From Aporrectodea caliginosa (lineage: Eukaryota; Annelida; Clitellata; Crassiclitellata; Lumbricidae): 64,000 bases of DNA. Each line of letters starts with the position of its first letter. Position 1 is the stretch's first letter. Shown piece after piece: positions 26,701 to 41,900 of this stretch. Below the pieces are notes generated by a model. The model saw only the letters and a list, made by a program, of their open reading frames with translations, made no database searches and was not told where the DNA came from. The stretch is from assembly GCA_020284085.1 (NCBI GenBank), contig JACEVL010000020.1:1-64000 (forward strand), given 5' to 3'. The position numbers were made by a program, and so were the translations under genes.

Positions 26701-29700
26701 GCCAGGCAGGCAGACTATTGACCTGGAACATCGACACCTTGGGTCATGTCCTTTTTTGAGCATGTTCCAATGTATCTTTCCTGGCAGTTTTCAGAATATT
26801 TCATTTCTAACATCGATCTGAAAAACGTAGGCAATCATTATACAAAGTTGATGTATATATTAACTGGTCTTTATTTGCCTTTCCAGTTGATGCCAGTCAG
26901 GCTGGTTTTGGAAATCTCGAGATCGTGGTTTCCTGTGGCGCGGATAATACTCCGAACTTTGTAACAGCAGAAGGAAGTGGTCACTTCACAGTTTCCTTCA
27001 CTCCACTGAAGGCAGAAACTCATACCATCAACATCAAATTCAATGGGGAACCAGTACCAGGTATCAAGAGTAGGATTCCAGTAGATGAGCTTTTAATGTG
27101 TTTTACAGGGTATTTGCTGATTAGACTTATTGGATAAGGTAAGTGCTACTGGTACAGCAAGTCCTGGCTGTTCTAGATCTCAAAATGTTTTTAGTATTAA
27201 TGAAATATTTTAAGAATTGAAATGTTATTGTCACATGTTGTGCTTGGTTTGAGACGTATTTAAATGTTGTACTTCTATCCTATGGAACAGAAAATCATTA
27301 GCCCACAATGAAACGAGGAGTAAGGAGTAACAGAAATACTACTAACGATGATCGATATTAAAACACCGGTATTGTTTAATTCGGTCGTTGAGATAAGGTC
27401 ACTGCTTTTATGGTAGTGTTGTTGTGAATGGCGATTGAGTGTGATTGTGTGAGGAAGAGAGTGAGCTTGCACTCTCGTCCCTTGTGACCTTTCGTCTCTC
27501 GCACTTACAAATGAGTGAACTTCAGGAAATCCGTTCACCTGTGAGGTGATTGGCAGCGCTAGGCTCCACCCCCTCAGCGATGGACTCGTTCGCATACCAA
27601 ACGGTCGACCAGCGACTGTTACGATCGATCGTGGAAAGGGAGTCTTTGATTCCAGTCCGGTTGTCTGCTACATTGTCAGTAAGTACATTCTGATGTTGGC
27701 TGTTAGTGTTAAGCCTTGGCACATCTGTCTGTGTGTCTGTCTGTCTCTCTTTGTCTGTCTGTGTCTGTTTGCCTTTCTTTATCTGTCTTTCTATTTTCCT
27801 ACCTTAATTTCTTTATTTTGCATAATCCATCATTTTGCATCATTATGGTACTTAACCACTCTCACGTTTATGGTATATGACATCTTTTTAAAGCCTTGTT
27901 CTTCTGTAAAACTTCTGTGTCACCTAAAACACAAAGAATTTTAAAATTTGCTCCTAGTTCAGTTAAGATATTTAAAATAAAGTTCTGCACTCAAGCATAG
28001 CAATGTAAAATAATTGATTTACTCTTAGAACCAAACTTGCGTGTACCTGTAACATGAACAGAGCATTATGTAATATGAAACATGTAATATTTCACACTTG
28101 ACATCATATAGGCTAGCGCAGAGCGCTTCTGATTGGGGTCTGTGAAGTCTCTTGAAAAGGTGCTATATAAATTCTCAGAATGAATGAAGAATGACTGAAT
28201 ATGTAATTTTTACGATGACAGGTCCTACAAACAAACGGAGTAGTGTCAAAGTGACACCAGTGCAGGGAGAACGGATGCTGAAGGCTGAGTTTTCACCCAG
28301 AGAAATCGGTCAGAATTTATATTTCTATGTAATATTATTAAAACTATAACGACAAGCTGCATTGGTTTCCCAGTCACTTTTAGTACACACTCGTCGTTAA
28401 AGTGTTAAAACTTCATTTGACAATGGTGTGTACATAAAAAATTCTACAGTGACTGTAAGTTATGGTGAGGTTCTTGTAAGGAGCTATATAAATGGCCATA
28501 TGCATACATACATACATACTTATACAAGTTATAGTTGTGATATTTATGCAACTGTGGAATAACATAACTGGGGGTATTGCAGTCTCTTTTCGTTGTCTTA
28601 AGACGTTTCTTTTTCGCAGGGCTCTTCACACTGGGATCGCCTCTGATTGGGTATTGCTCTGAGAGGCGCTTTACAAATCTGAAAATACTATACAATACAA
28701 TAACTGTCACTTACTTTTGATGTCAGGAAGGGTGTGGTTTTATTTTAATTTTAAAAACACAACTCAAATAACTCTATTCATGTCAAAAGGTAATTATTTA
28801 TAATAATTTCTTGTTTTTTATGCATTGAGGCATCTTTCAGTTACATTATTTTATCAATGTTAGCTATGTAGTTAGTGTTACTTATGGTCTCATATTTAAG
28901 TCAGGATTGAAAGTTTGTATTGTGCCACGTTAGAATCTCCCAGCATTGGTTGAATTTCTGGAGTCTGGTTGAATTGCAGGTCAGCATTTCATTCAGGCGA
29001 CTGTGAAAGGAGTTGAGATCATCGGAAGTCCTTTCTTGTGCGAGGTCTATGATGCTTCTCAAGTGGTTGTTACGAGGGTCACTCCAGCCATTGTTGGACG
29101 ACTCTGCGAATTTGATGGTTAGGTGCTTCTGGTGTTATTGTTCAATTAATACTGAATCACTTGCACGTAGTGTTGTTGTGTGTGATGCTTGTATTCATTC
29201 ATTCTGAGAATTTATATAGCGCCTCTTCAAGAGACCTACTCAGAGGCGCTCTCTGGGTTAGCCTATAAAGTGTCATTACGAACTAAAATATTACATCAGT
29301 TAGCAAAACAATGCACAGTAAGCTAGTAGAGTCACCAGTGGCGGGCCCATGCACACACGTGGAACCAACCAATGGATTCCCATAGAGAGTTAACAGATGG
29401 CCTGGATGTTCAGAGTCTCTGAGCCATACATTGCCATACTTTGAGTGTACACTGCAGACGAATGACGAGCGAATGGCATTCGCTTGTGCAGCTATCATGT
29501 GCTGCCTTTGAAGAGGTGGTGTGGGCTGATAAGCTCCTTCTTAATTCAACTCAATTTTGCACTTGGGCACTCTACCAGTAGCTAGGAAAGTTTGAAGCCG
29601 CTGAGGCGTCTCCGTTGAATAAAGTTATTTCAATTAGAGTTGCAATTATTACTTTATATGTTACATTGAGGCACATAGCGAGACTTAAATTCAAGAGGAG

Positions 29701-29947
29701 GCAACGTCACAGACCATTGGCAAAATCCTGGTCATTCAGGTCTTTAGTCAATGGAAGTTCCGGTATTTAAAAAAGCAAGAGGAGGCAACTGCCTCCTCGT
29801 GCCTTGATGTAGCGACGACTATGGTTACATTACGTGTATTCATTATACGGAGAGTGTGGGTTCAACCCTTTCCCATCACTCGGTTGCTCAGCATCAGTAT
29901 TTGATGCTTCGTCATTAGATAGTGGGGGTTAGTATATGCACAATAAT

Positions 29948-29986
<39 letters not shown>

Positions 29987-32900
29987 TGTTGCAAACAACA
30001 ACAATTATTATTATTATAACAATGACAATTATAATAATAGTTGTTGTTGTTTGCAGTTGACTGGAGCAAGGCAGGGTCCGGTGAGGTTGAGGTCTATGTT
30101 AAGACTGGTCATGGCAGGGTACCAGTCAAAGTTATGGACAGAGGAAATAGAGTGGAACGCATCAGCTTCACTCCGAGGGAACCCTGGTTGCATCAGGTCT
30201 TCGTCTACTTTGCAAAGGAACTCGTGCGAAGCAAGTACTGTGTGACAATCGATGATTTAGCAAAATATAAATTACAAAATACATATCAGTATACACTCTG
30301 CAATGGTTATCAAAAAACAAATTGCCCTCATTTGAATGCCTCTTGGTGGTTGTCGTGATGGGGGACTCTATGGCTGACCTGAATGAATGAGTGAATGAAC
30401 AATTGAATGAGGGAATTAGAGAGTTAATGATTGAGTGAATTAATGAGTGAATTAACGAGTGAATTAATGAGTGAATGATTGAGTGAAAAACGGAGCGAAT
30501 GAACAAACGAATTAACTAGTGAATTAACGGGTGAATTAATGGGTGAATTAACGGGGGATTGAATGAGTGAATGAATGAGTGACTGAACGAGTGATGTATG
30601 AATATAAGAAGTGAACTTTGTTGCACCCATAAAAATGTATGCAGAAGGTAAAAAACTTGAGACCCAGGCTGCCTACATTATTGTCTACATTGCACTTTTG
30701 GGAGATGCTTGAAAGGGGCTATATAAATAGTTTTTCTTATATTACATTATTGTCATTGGCCTGATGTCAGGAGAATGTCAACAACGGCCCATATTTGCAC
30801 CCATACAGACTTAGCGAAATGGACCTGCACCAGAAAGTATTTAAGAACTAAGTTACTTCTAAGTTTTTATCATGTTAATTTAATGTTACTGTTGTTTAGG
30901 TTCCCCATTTGCAGTTGATGTTCAAGATGTTGCTTACGTCGAAGCCAGAGGGCAAGGTCTGCTGTCTGCGCACGTTGGAAAAGAATCAGAGTTTCATGTC
31001 GATCCCTCTGGAACACCGTATAGTGCGGACCTAAAAGTTTTCATCTGTGGTATGTGACGCTGTGGTATTCAGTCCTAAAGCAAACAATTATTAATCACAG
31101 CTTGTGGTGTCTTCTACAGATTTCATAACTTCAGGACTGTCAAGGCTAATGCATGCCATAATTGTTTTAGAAATATTGGATGCTTTCTTTATCCAGTTTA
31201 TTCAGATCAGGATAATTCCGATTTGGATCAAAACTGGGTGAAAGTGAATTTTATTAGGAAAGCTATATAACGGTTTATTAATTGACATTGTACAAAAATC
31301 ATTCATCACAAGACTTACATAAAAACCTGATGATAACAGATTGGCAGTTTAAAGCAGGAAGGGACACTATATAAATGTCCCGAATAAATGAATGAATGGA
31401 ATTTATATAGTATTAACTGGTATGAACTCCAGAATGACCGACCTCTATGATAAGGATCTGTGCTTTATATGTATACTGTGAAGTGTTTACCCCCAGGTAA
31501 TAATAATTATTAATTAATGATAATTAATAATTCATGTACCTATGTAATATGTTTAAACCAGGACCGGTGCCATCACACCAGATTATTCCGTACATTGTGG
31601 AAGGCAACCGCCATGATGGATGGAAAGTGAAATGGTTGCCACGGACGATCGGAATCTACAATATAGACGTAAAGTATGGCGACAGTCACGTCCTTGGCAG
31701 TCCATTCAAGTGCAAAGTCTGTGATCTCAGCCGTATCTTCATCAGTCAGGACATCTCTGCAATGGGAATAGACGTCGATGGAATTCCTGGGGATGACGTC
31801 GTCTTTTTTGGTACAGAATTTTATGGTGTTCTCTTTTTTCATCAGTGAAGTTTCAATACAATACAACAGTACTTTAATATTGTCCTCTTCCGAAGTTTGG
31901 AAGTGCACACACATGATGATGTCGCAGATACTTTTATATTGCAGAGCAATTGTGCGCAAAGGACTTACTCAAGGTCCCTACACAGTTACTGCCTCAGGTG
32001 CGGCTCAAACCCGTACTCTCCGCGTTGGAGGCTGAGCGCTCTAACCAGTCGTCCACCGTGCCCCAGAATGTGTTACAGTAGGCAAGCGTAATCGTGAATC
32101 CAAATTTCTAAAGCACCACTTGAAACTAAGTGCAGGTCACCTGTTTATTTGTGAGCGGGAGCCTCGAAATATTAGCTAGTCAAAGTCCAGCAAAGTTAGC
32201 ATTACCAGAGTTCACCCTGGCGCCGATAAGGGCGTGAATTAAAGTAGTGGCAACATGAAAGGAAAGGCAGGGCAGTTAGTACAGACCTGACGGAGGTGGT
32301 AACAGCATGACCTACATGTATACACTGTAACATGATCGGTTAAGGAGAGATCTCGGTCCAGGACTACATAACAACACACACGTACTTTCATATATTCATG
32401 TGCATGCTGATGCTTAAAAATGCTTTTTGTATCTTGGCATAAATTTCTTAATCTCTTTGTGTAAATGTATGTATGTATGTATGTATGAGCACTTGTTATA
32501 GCGCCCCTACCAGATTTCCCATTCAGAGGCGCTCCCGACTACAGCGCGGACACTGAATCGGAGTTTCACCCGAAACACATGAGCAATTGCGAGTGAAGGA
32601 CTTGCCCAGGGTCCCCACGCGGCAGCTTGAGGTGGATTCGAACCCGCAACCCTCCGGCTGCAAGGCACCGAACATACCCCTACACCACCGCGCCCCACGT
32701 AATATCCTAGTTATACCAACTGATGTGTATAAAATGTCTTGTGTAAATCTATTTAACAATTGATCTCATGTCTTGCATTTTTCGACAATGGGAACATTTT
32801 AGTTATTTATTTTCTTTTAGTGGATGCAAGTCAGGCGGGACCTGGTAATCTGGAGGTTGTCGTACGCTCTGCTAAGGATGGAAGTCGAATCCCGAATTAT

Positions 32901-35900
32901 CTTGAGGCAGACGACCACAGCGGCAAGTTCCGCATCTACTTCACTCCCCGTCCAGACTGCTTCAATTACCAAGTGGACGTGCAGTTCAACGAGGAACCGG
33001 TGACAGGTTTCTACCGATTTATCCCACATCTTTAAATACATTTCATTGCTGTCATGCTGAATTATTCTGCTAACAGATAAGGAGAACAAATTTCTGTAAT
33101 TAAATAAATAAATGGATAAATTAGATTAAATAACATGAATAAAAATTAAATTAAATGGTTAAATTAAATAATGATTGTCATTTTGGTAATATCTTCGTTG
33201 CTTTTGGTGCCCATGTTGAAATTTGTTTGATGTGCACTCATTTTTCAGTGTCAGAATAGAAGATTAGTAATTTCACCAAGTCATATGGTTTTTGCTAATA
33301 CCAAGGTTAACTGCTATGAATGACACAATATCTTCGTCTTACTCGGATGACAATTATGATTGCTAATTGATTGATGCTTAATAAAAGCAGAAGTAATAAA
33401 ACTGCTCTTAATGATGGCTTTACTGAATGCTTACTGTTGGCTAATTCTGCTCTTGCTGAAGTTAATTTCTTGCTGTTTTGCTTTCAGAGACCATTAGCTG
33501 CATGAAGAGATTCTTCTGCATGGGATGGAGACTTACTGCATGGATGGCTGTAATGTTCTTGTAGGCCAGTCTTGTCCTTGTTGCCTGGCCTTGTTGTTCT
33601 CTTTGTTGGACAGACAAAGTGTTGTCTAGATGGCTGGCCTAACTGCCTCTTAAATGCAATGTTTGTGTTGTTGGCTGGCTTTATAGGTTCATCTTTTGGC
33701 CAGTCTTGGGTTTTCACTTTGCAGGCAGCCATGTAGGTTTCTCATTTGATTGCATGAAATGAATGTTGGTGATGGGCTGAATGACTTTCTTTGGTGCTTG
33801 TGACACAAAGCAGTGACGTTATCCGATGAGAATTATAGAGTGTGAAATTCAAATGTCGGTTTAAGACCAAGTAAATTTTAAGATGTGTAACCCAGTGTTG
33901 TGCTTGTTTTTTCTTGTTGTTTATTAGTGTATGTTTAAGAGGGAAGATATAGAAAGTGGCATTTACAAAGTTTGTATATAATCAGAAAATTCGTTTTGCA
34001 GACTTTGATTGTCTTGTGGCTTTGGCTTGCATGCACATATTTTTAAACTAAATGTATCACTCTTTGTTAAGAATTGATTATGATTTGAGAATTATTGAAC
34101 ATCAACGACACCAATTGTTTGTATTGGAATGTTGGAGATGCTTCGATTTAAGTTTCATTTACTGAAAGTTGGTTGATGTTTGATCAGGCAGCCCTTTCTA
34201 CCACTCGGTTTTGGATGGTCGACGAGCCGTGGCGTCTGGTGAGGGTCTGGGCCACATCTTAGCCAGACGACCAACGTCTTTTGACGTGACAACACGTGAT
34301 GTTGGGGGAGATGCCAATCTACAGGTTGACATTTTTGGTAAGTTTTTGTTTACCTTGTTACCTACATTTTTGAAAGGTCATTAGAAGCAGCTGTACAAAA
34401 GCTCAGATACGAACATACATATGTGCTTAAATGCGTCACTCATACATACATATGCCCCTACATACAGACAGGTGTGGGAAGTAAGTATGTGCATACCTAT
34501 ATGTATGCATCATACCGTTAACATAATTTAAGCTCAAAACTGTCCTTTTTAGCTGCGTTGTGGTCGGGAGCACCTCTGAGTAGTAGCCTTGAAGCCCTGG
34601 GTGCTATATAAATTTATGTAAGGAATGAATGAATAATGCATACGGCACCAAGTGATGGACTTTGTGCATATGGACTTTGAGCAAGTGGTATGATGCTTAC
34701 CACCGTTTTCTGTTTTCTTGTATAACCAGTAGACAGTGGATCTGTGTAACCACATTAAAATTAACAACTGTTTCAATATTCAAACAAATGATGTGTTTTG
34801 GATTTGTAATTTGATTTGTTAGGTCCAGATGGTGACCCTGTTTCGAACCAAGTCAGCCTTCCAGTGAGATCCGACTTTCGTGTTGCTTACACTCCGAAAA
34901 CAGTCGGTATGTTGACTCTAGTAACTATGTTGTTACTTCTCTTATGCTAGCTGATACGCAGTGTTTGAATTGTTCAGATTTATTGTTTAAATATATTTTT
35001 TCAGTCAGAAACATTCATACAACATTATACGATGTGAGCGTACATATATACAGTGCATGCATACATCTTGTCTATCACATCAACTTCTACCCATAAGCAT
35101 CGATAAGCCTATAATTTGGATGTTTTGTGTATATTTTATCTGAGATGGCTTTTATTGGGAAGTATGAGCAGCTTGTTGTACAGCTGTACTGAAAATAGGA
35201 CACGTTTTTTCTTATGTGTCATGTACTGTGACATGGCTTTTATCACACATGTGATAACATAATAAATAATAATAAAATAATCATGTGATTATGATTTAAT
35301 GTTTATGATGCTTATTTTGTCAAAATATGCCAATTGATTGCAAGGAGTTAGTGGCACCGTCTTCTTGAAACTCTACAACATTCTATTTTTTAATGGGGCT
35401 ACAATGTAGAATAAGCACTTCAGCATGTAGACAGACACCTATTATTTACGTGTTGCACTGCAGAGGTAGTATTTCTAATTAATGTTGATATGTTGAAGGT
35501 CGTTATACCGTGAATGTCAAATATGCTGATGTCGAGATATCAGGAAGTCCTTTCCACCCAGAAGTCTACGATCCCAGCTGTGTGAAGACAAAGGATTTGA
35601 CAGATGGAATGATTGGCAAGCCAACGACATTTAATGGTAGTTGGTCATAACTCTACTAGATACCTTCTTCAGATGCAGCTTCTTAGTATCAGAAGTGGCA
35701 GCGGTGGTATTAGTACCTGCCATGACATTAGTGTTTTTTTGTATACATTTTCCCATCTTTTTTGTCTGTGTAGACTTTGAAAAATTTAAAATAATAATAA
35801 TAATAATATCTTTTCTTTAATAAGCGCCTGACAAACGCATTGCGCTGTACATTTACATGTTATGCAATTTAAATCTTAACTACTAACAGAACAGACAGCC

Positions 35901-38900
35901 TGCAATACAACGGCGCTATTAGCAGCCTACAAAGCATATCCGCCCAACGGGGGCTCGAACTAGGTACCTCTCGGTCTCCGTGCCAGATGTTATCCAATTT
36001 ATCCCTAAGTCTAGAAAGATAAGAAGGATTGAAAACAAGTACACAATAACATGCTGTCAACTTTCGATGGGAATCTATTGGTTATGTACAACTATGTTTG
36101 TGAGATATATCCTCAGGTAACTAGGTTTATAATTGCTGTACCGCTTTCAGATGTCACGAGTTTGAATAGTCTGACTCTTTCTTTAAGTGGCACTATATAA
36201 ATTACTGTTGTAAATAAGTTACCATTGCTTAGCATCATGGATTGATGCTTGATCATTAGATTGTGACATTTAACAAAATGCATAATAGTAAAGGATATGC
36301 GATTGTTTCATTAGCATGTACAGGTTATGGTTTGAGACTTTCAAGACAATTTGAAATACACTGTACAAGTACATGTACCATTTATCATATAGTCTTCATT
36401 GGTCATCAGGAAACAGGTGGCTATGAGCCAATGAACGGACTAACAACAGTAAAATGCTTAAAGGCATATGCCACGTAATTTATGTAGGAATATATTTTTA
36501 AAATAGTTGCGTAATTGTTTTAATTTTAGTGGATACGAGTGCGGCCGGTGAAGGTCATCTCGCTGTGAAGGTCAAAGGTCAGACGAGTCAACCATACGTG
36601 GACGTTTCCGCAAGAACTCCTGGTCATTATGTGGCTGTGTTTGAACCACGTGAAAGCGGATTGCATCAAGTCTTTGTGCACTTCAACGACATCCAAATAC
36701 CTGGTGATCAATCTAAACTTTAGTTATTGCTGACCCTGTTCAAAAGAAATTTGATCCTTGTGTGTGCTGAAATATTGTAAGAGATGAAACCTGTCTCAGG
36801 CTTTGTCTTCAATACCATATTTGAGTTTATTTGATATTTTGTTATCTATTATTCATTTATTCCGGGGGTGTTCGGTAGTGTAATGGTTATCATGCTGGAA
36901 TGTCAATCGAGAGGTCGGGGGTTCAAATCCCTGCCAAGACAGAAATTTGGTTCGAGAAGTCTGCTCTACCTGCACCTCTGGCCAACTCAGCTATAATGAG
37001 TACACTGACTGTCGGTGGGAAGATGAGATGGCGAGGGAGAGGACTGGCCATCTGCCCTACTATACCAAGGCGAAGAAAATGAAGTTGCCAACATTTCATA
37101 ACCATGGCTGTCTCGGGGTTAGCTTAAGGGACTGCTGTTCTTTTCTTCTAGTCCTTTATTATCCTTTTGTAAGTCAGGTTTGCGATCCTCTAAAGTTTTT
37201 AAAAATAGCTACAATTGACAACTGGATATAAAAGTCATTTGTTTGGCTGACAATGGCTTTGTTACCAGCAATGGAAAGCATACATACATTTCTTTTGAGA
37301 AATGTGGGCTAACCTTAGTGAACCTGGATGATACTCAAGATCAACCAACAGCTTAAATGAACCAAAAGCATTGTTTACATAGTAAAGTGACAAATAGTGG
37401 CATTTGCGTTATGATGTCATGCTTCTAATTTATCAGATAAGTTCTCTGCAGATATCAACCTCTTAACTTCCCTGCCAATATGTCCATAGCATTTGTTAAT
37501 ACCCATATGGGTCCTATTAAGGGTCACTTAGTGATATATGACTGCTTTGTGGGCCACTTGTTGGCAGGGCTAGTCTGCAGTTAATTGACTAAGTTTCAAT
37601 TTCAGTCTTTGTTTTTCAACTTTTAACGTCGCTGTTGTGTGTGTGTGTGGAGGTTCTCCATTTGATTGTCTTATTCTGGATGCTGACGTGATCAATGCCA
37701 AGTGGGATTCAGCGCGTCTCTGTCCTGCTGGTCGTCCAATGCAGATCGAACTGGAGACTAAGGCAGCCTTGCATGGAAAGATCACGGCGAAAGTCACAGG
37801 TATTACTTACTGGAGAGCAGGGATGGTGACAAATTACTTGGAAAAATGTAATTGAATTACAAATTATTTTGGAAGATGTAATTGAATTTCAGATTACAAA
37901 ATACATGGGAAAATTTAATTGAATATCAAATTGTGTAATTTCAATTACTACCCATCCCCCTGCTGGAGTGGTACTTAAAAGTGCAATAATAATTTTAAGT
38001 GGGTTTATACATACATACTTACACTTTACTTTGTGGAAAGTGACTAGTACTGCTTCACTATTTAAAGTTTGATTGGCTTAAGATGATGGCTGTGCAGGCA
38101 CTGAGCAGATCCTAGGTTTTAGAATTGAAGACTTAAGTATTGCAGACTGCATTTCTTTTCTGTTCTTCAGCCAGATTAACGGCTGCTTGTGAATCGTTCA
38201 AGGACTGTAGACCTGGGAGTGTGGAGGACATCTAAGTGTGGCATGCTCATTTATCATCATGTTATTAGAGAGTCTGTTAGCTTCATTGCCCAAGCTGTGA
38301 GGGGTTTTTTCAGCTTAAGCTAAATGGTTGTTCAGTGTCGGAACCACAGACGTGACAGCAAAATGACTGTCGATGAGATTTCGTTGGTCATTCTGCATAT
38401 AACTTAGGGCTAATGTCTGAAACATGCATACATACATACATATCTATGTACATAGGTTACATACAACATGGTTGTGTATAAAGACTTCAGTTTAAACAGT
38501 GATGCCATAAGTGAGTGATTACATATCTCTCGGTTTCCTTAGTGAAAACTCTTGGCTTTTTAGACATTTGTTTTGTTTTAGATCCTTATGGCAAGCCCGT
38601 AAATTCTCGAGTGTATGTGCGAGGAAGCTCAAACGTCGTTGAGTATGTGCCAAACGAAGTCGGACCTCATACTGTTGAGGTGTGGTATGGATCGGAACTC
38701 ATTCAAGGAAGTCCGTTCACATCAAATGTCTATGACGCCTCAAGGGTAAAATTGCAGGATGTGCCCTCCATAGCTACCACTGGTCAACAATTCAACTTCA
38801 CTGGTGAGTTAACAGTTCTAGTTGTTTTATTGGCGAGCTCAAAATGCACTGCTAACTATTTTTACGAAACCCATTATTCAGATATTTCATGGCTAAATTA

Positions 38901-41900
38901 TTAGAAATATTGTGACAGAGAACCTTTTATGCTAATCTTTATTTTGAATTATGCTGTCTTACGAAATTAGCATTTTGAAATCTTTGGTTTAAAAAATTTC
39001 AAATGTGAAGCTGTGACTTAGCAACTTTCATTTTTGGGAAGTTTTGGATATATACTGGTTTTTCTACTTATGACTTTTAAACAGTATAATTATATATATA
39101 CTTCGAAAGATAACGTGTTTTGTTACCTGCTTATACTGTCACTTTTACATGTTTTTGTCTGTAGTTGATACAAGTGAAGCAGGGTCTGGAGATGTTGAAG
39201 TTCATGTCATAAGTGGTAATACAAAAGTGACAACCAGGCGAGACCAAATGTCTGAGTTTTGTCAGCGTTTTATGTTCATGCCAATGCTGCCTTCAAATCA
39301 CGTGATATCTGTTGCCTTCAATGGAGAAAATATTATTGGTGTGTATCGTGTAAACGTCTTTCTCTGTTTAATGATCTGTGGAAACTTGCAAATGCATTTG
39401 TAATGACTAGAGTTGATAATAATATTCGTTTATTCAGTTTATTCATTTCAAACTAACGAACCACAGTATGATTACATGAAATAGTAGGAACACGTGATGA
39501 CAAGTTAAACAAGAGTCGATTTTTATAACTGTATGGCAGCCTGTTAGGAGCCGATCCGACCTACTGCTGTTCATTTTATCATAGGGAGTGGAAGGCTGAG
39601 TCAACCTTAGTGCCCTTCTTTTCCTCATGCCTGTATATTACCATTCAACCATCACTCTGCTATTTTCAACCACTGAGTATTTTTGAACATTTTCCAATGT
39701 TCTATAGCTTTGGTAGAAAATGATTAGAGGAAATGAGTTTATTTAGAAGCAGGAGGAAATGGAGAAAGAAGAGCAGTGTCATTTAACACTTTAACGATGA
39801 GCTAATATTGGTTTGTAGGTTCTCCAGTGGTTCTGAAGGTCAAGAACCCAATCCATGAGCTGGATGTTGTCAATCCACATTTGCAAGATGGCGCTGTTGT
39901 TCGAAGCCTTGCAACTGCAATGGTGGACACTCATGGCAGTGCCGTCAATCCATCGGATATAGCTGTCCGGATCACTGGTAAGCACTTCTACCCTAGGGAT
40001 TTTCTTTTAACTTTGTCTCCAGGTGGTGTTTTAAAGCTGCTTTTAATGCCATTCCTGATTAGGGAATGAATAAACTACAGCTTTTGGCAAATCTGTTTCT
40101 GCTTCATATCATATCAGAACATGGTGTGTGGTTATGTAATGTATGTAATATGTATGTTTATATAGCGCTTTACAAGAGCCTCACGAATGTGTTTACGTGC
40201 TTACCAGTAGGTGTGAATTATTACACTTAATATGACGTCTTGTTCTTATGCAGAATTTGAGTTGCATGTTATGAAAATATGACAGTGGCAGGTTGGAAGA
40301 AAATTATGGCAGCTAACAAGGAATTTGCAATGGTAACAGCTTTAAACAATTAAGTAATTATTATGTTGTACATTTGCAGGTCCAAATGGGGAATCCGTGC
40401 CTTCAAAACTCGTAGAGAGACCAGATGGGAACATCGGGGTCGAATACTCTTGCAAGAAAACAGGTTTTTGAAATATGGATAAACTTTACATTGTTGCTTG
40501 TCATGAGATACATCTAGCAGTGATGCGCAAGTGTGAAATGTTTTGCCTTAAATTCTTCAATATGATCACACATATATATGCCATTCGTCATCATCATCAT
40601 CAGGATCCATGGGCCGAAGGCCCGTAGGTGTCCAACGCTTGCATCGTGTCCATGGGCCGAGGCCCGTTGGAGTCCAATGCTTGCATTGGATTTCATTCGT
40701 ATTTTTTCTTTACGAACGGAGTATCTGCACCCATCCGTTCGACCTTCGCGCTTCTCCCTTAAAGAGAGTTCCAGGCTTAGGACTGGCTCTGATATCCACT
40801 ATCTTGTGGTATCAAAGGCGGCGATGCCGCCTCATGTTTGCCAGCTTTTTCAGGGTTCCTGCTGAGCCTGTCCACCTCGCGTAGCGCCCTAAGGTGGTAC
40901 TTCAGCCAAGACCTTCACCACTGATGGCATAGCCTCAGCAGGCTCTCTCCTACTGACTGTTTCCACCCCCTCACCACGTTGAGGTGTGAGTCGGACTTTG
41001 AGAGGATGCCATTCGTACAACTAATTAACTAAAAACTGTGTCAGTTGTTCTGTTTAGTTTAAGCTGAATGATTATTATTTCTGTTTAAAATTGGGTGCAC
41101 TATAGTTTATAGCAGTTAGTTCTCTGGACTGCCAACCAAGAGGTTGAGGGGTTCGTCTTGAGGGCAGAAAAGTATACTATTACACTTCTGTTCCTCTTGT
41201 GTTCCTAAGGAATTCGACTATAAAATTAGTGCACTGATGATGCGCTGTCATTGAGATGGTCAGTCAGGAAGGAAGAAAGGAAGAGGACTGGGTGTGCCGA
41301 TTGACCTGGAACCGATTTCGCTCCCCCTCCCCCTATCGATTATGTTTTGACTATAGTCCTGTGAAGAATAAGCTGGTTCCCATGACTTCACTTTTCAGTG
41401 CTGTAGAAATTTCGAGATTACGATTGTGATACGTATCCACTGGATATGAAGTCAATGGCATGTCATGCCCATGACTGCCTCGCAAGCTTAGCTTAAGGGT
41501 CAGCTCTTTCTTTTTCAAGGTTTTCAGTAGGCTACTCAGAATGACAGTGATACTGGTCGTGGTGTAAAATTTGAGATGGTAAACCAGAACTTGAAAACAG
41601 AGAGAGAAATCTCTCTTTCTGCATCTTTTTTCTGTTTTTGCAGGGCGTCACATAGTGGAAGTTTTATATGACAATGAAGCAATTAGAGGAACGCCTTTCA
41701 ACGTGGAGGCTTTTGATCCTAATGAAGTACAGATGGATGGAAAATCATCGTGGGTTTTAGGAGAACAAGCACAGGTTAATGGTCAGTATAATAAACAAAC
41801 TACATTCTGGACTTGGTTTAAGTATTGCAGATGATCAGATTGAATAATATAGTTATTTGGTTTAGCCAGCATCTTGTAAGTGCATATGTATCAATACAAT

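Noticed and set aside
31573..31959. 128-codon minus-strand ORF opposite exon 25
   Set aside because: It is a shadow of the well-supported plus-strand exon.
36868..36945. Functional tRNA gene
   Set aside because: A and B boxes are present, but the arms do not pair into a full cloverleaf and a SINE body follows; other tRNA-like heads in the window are the same case.
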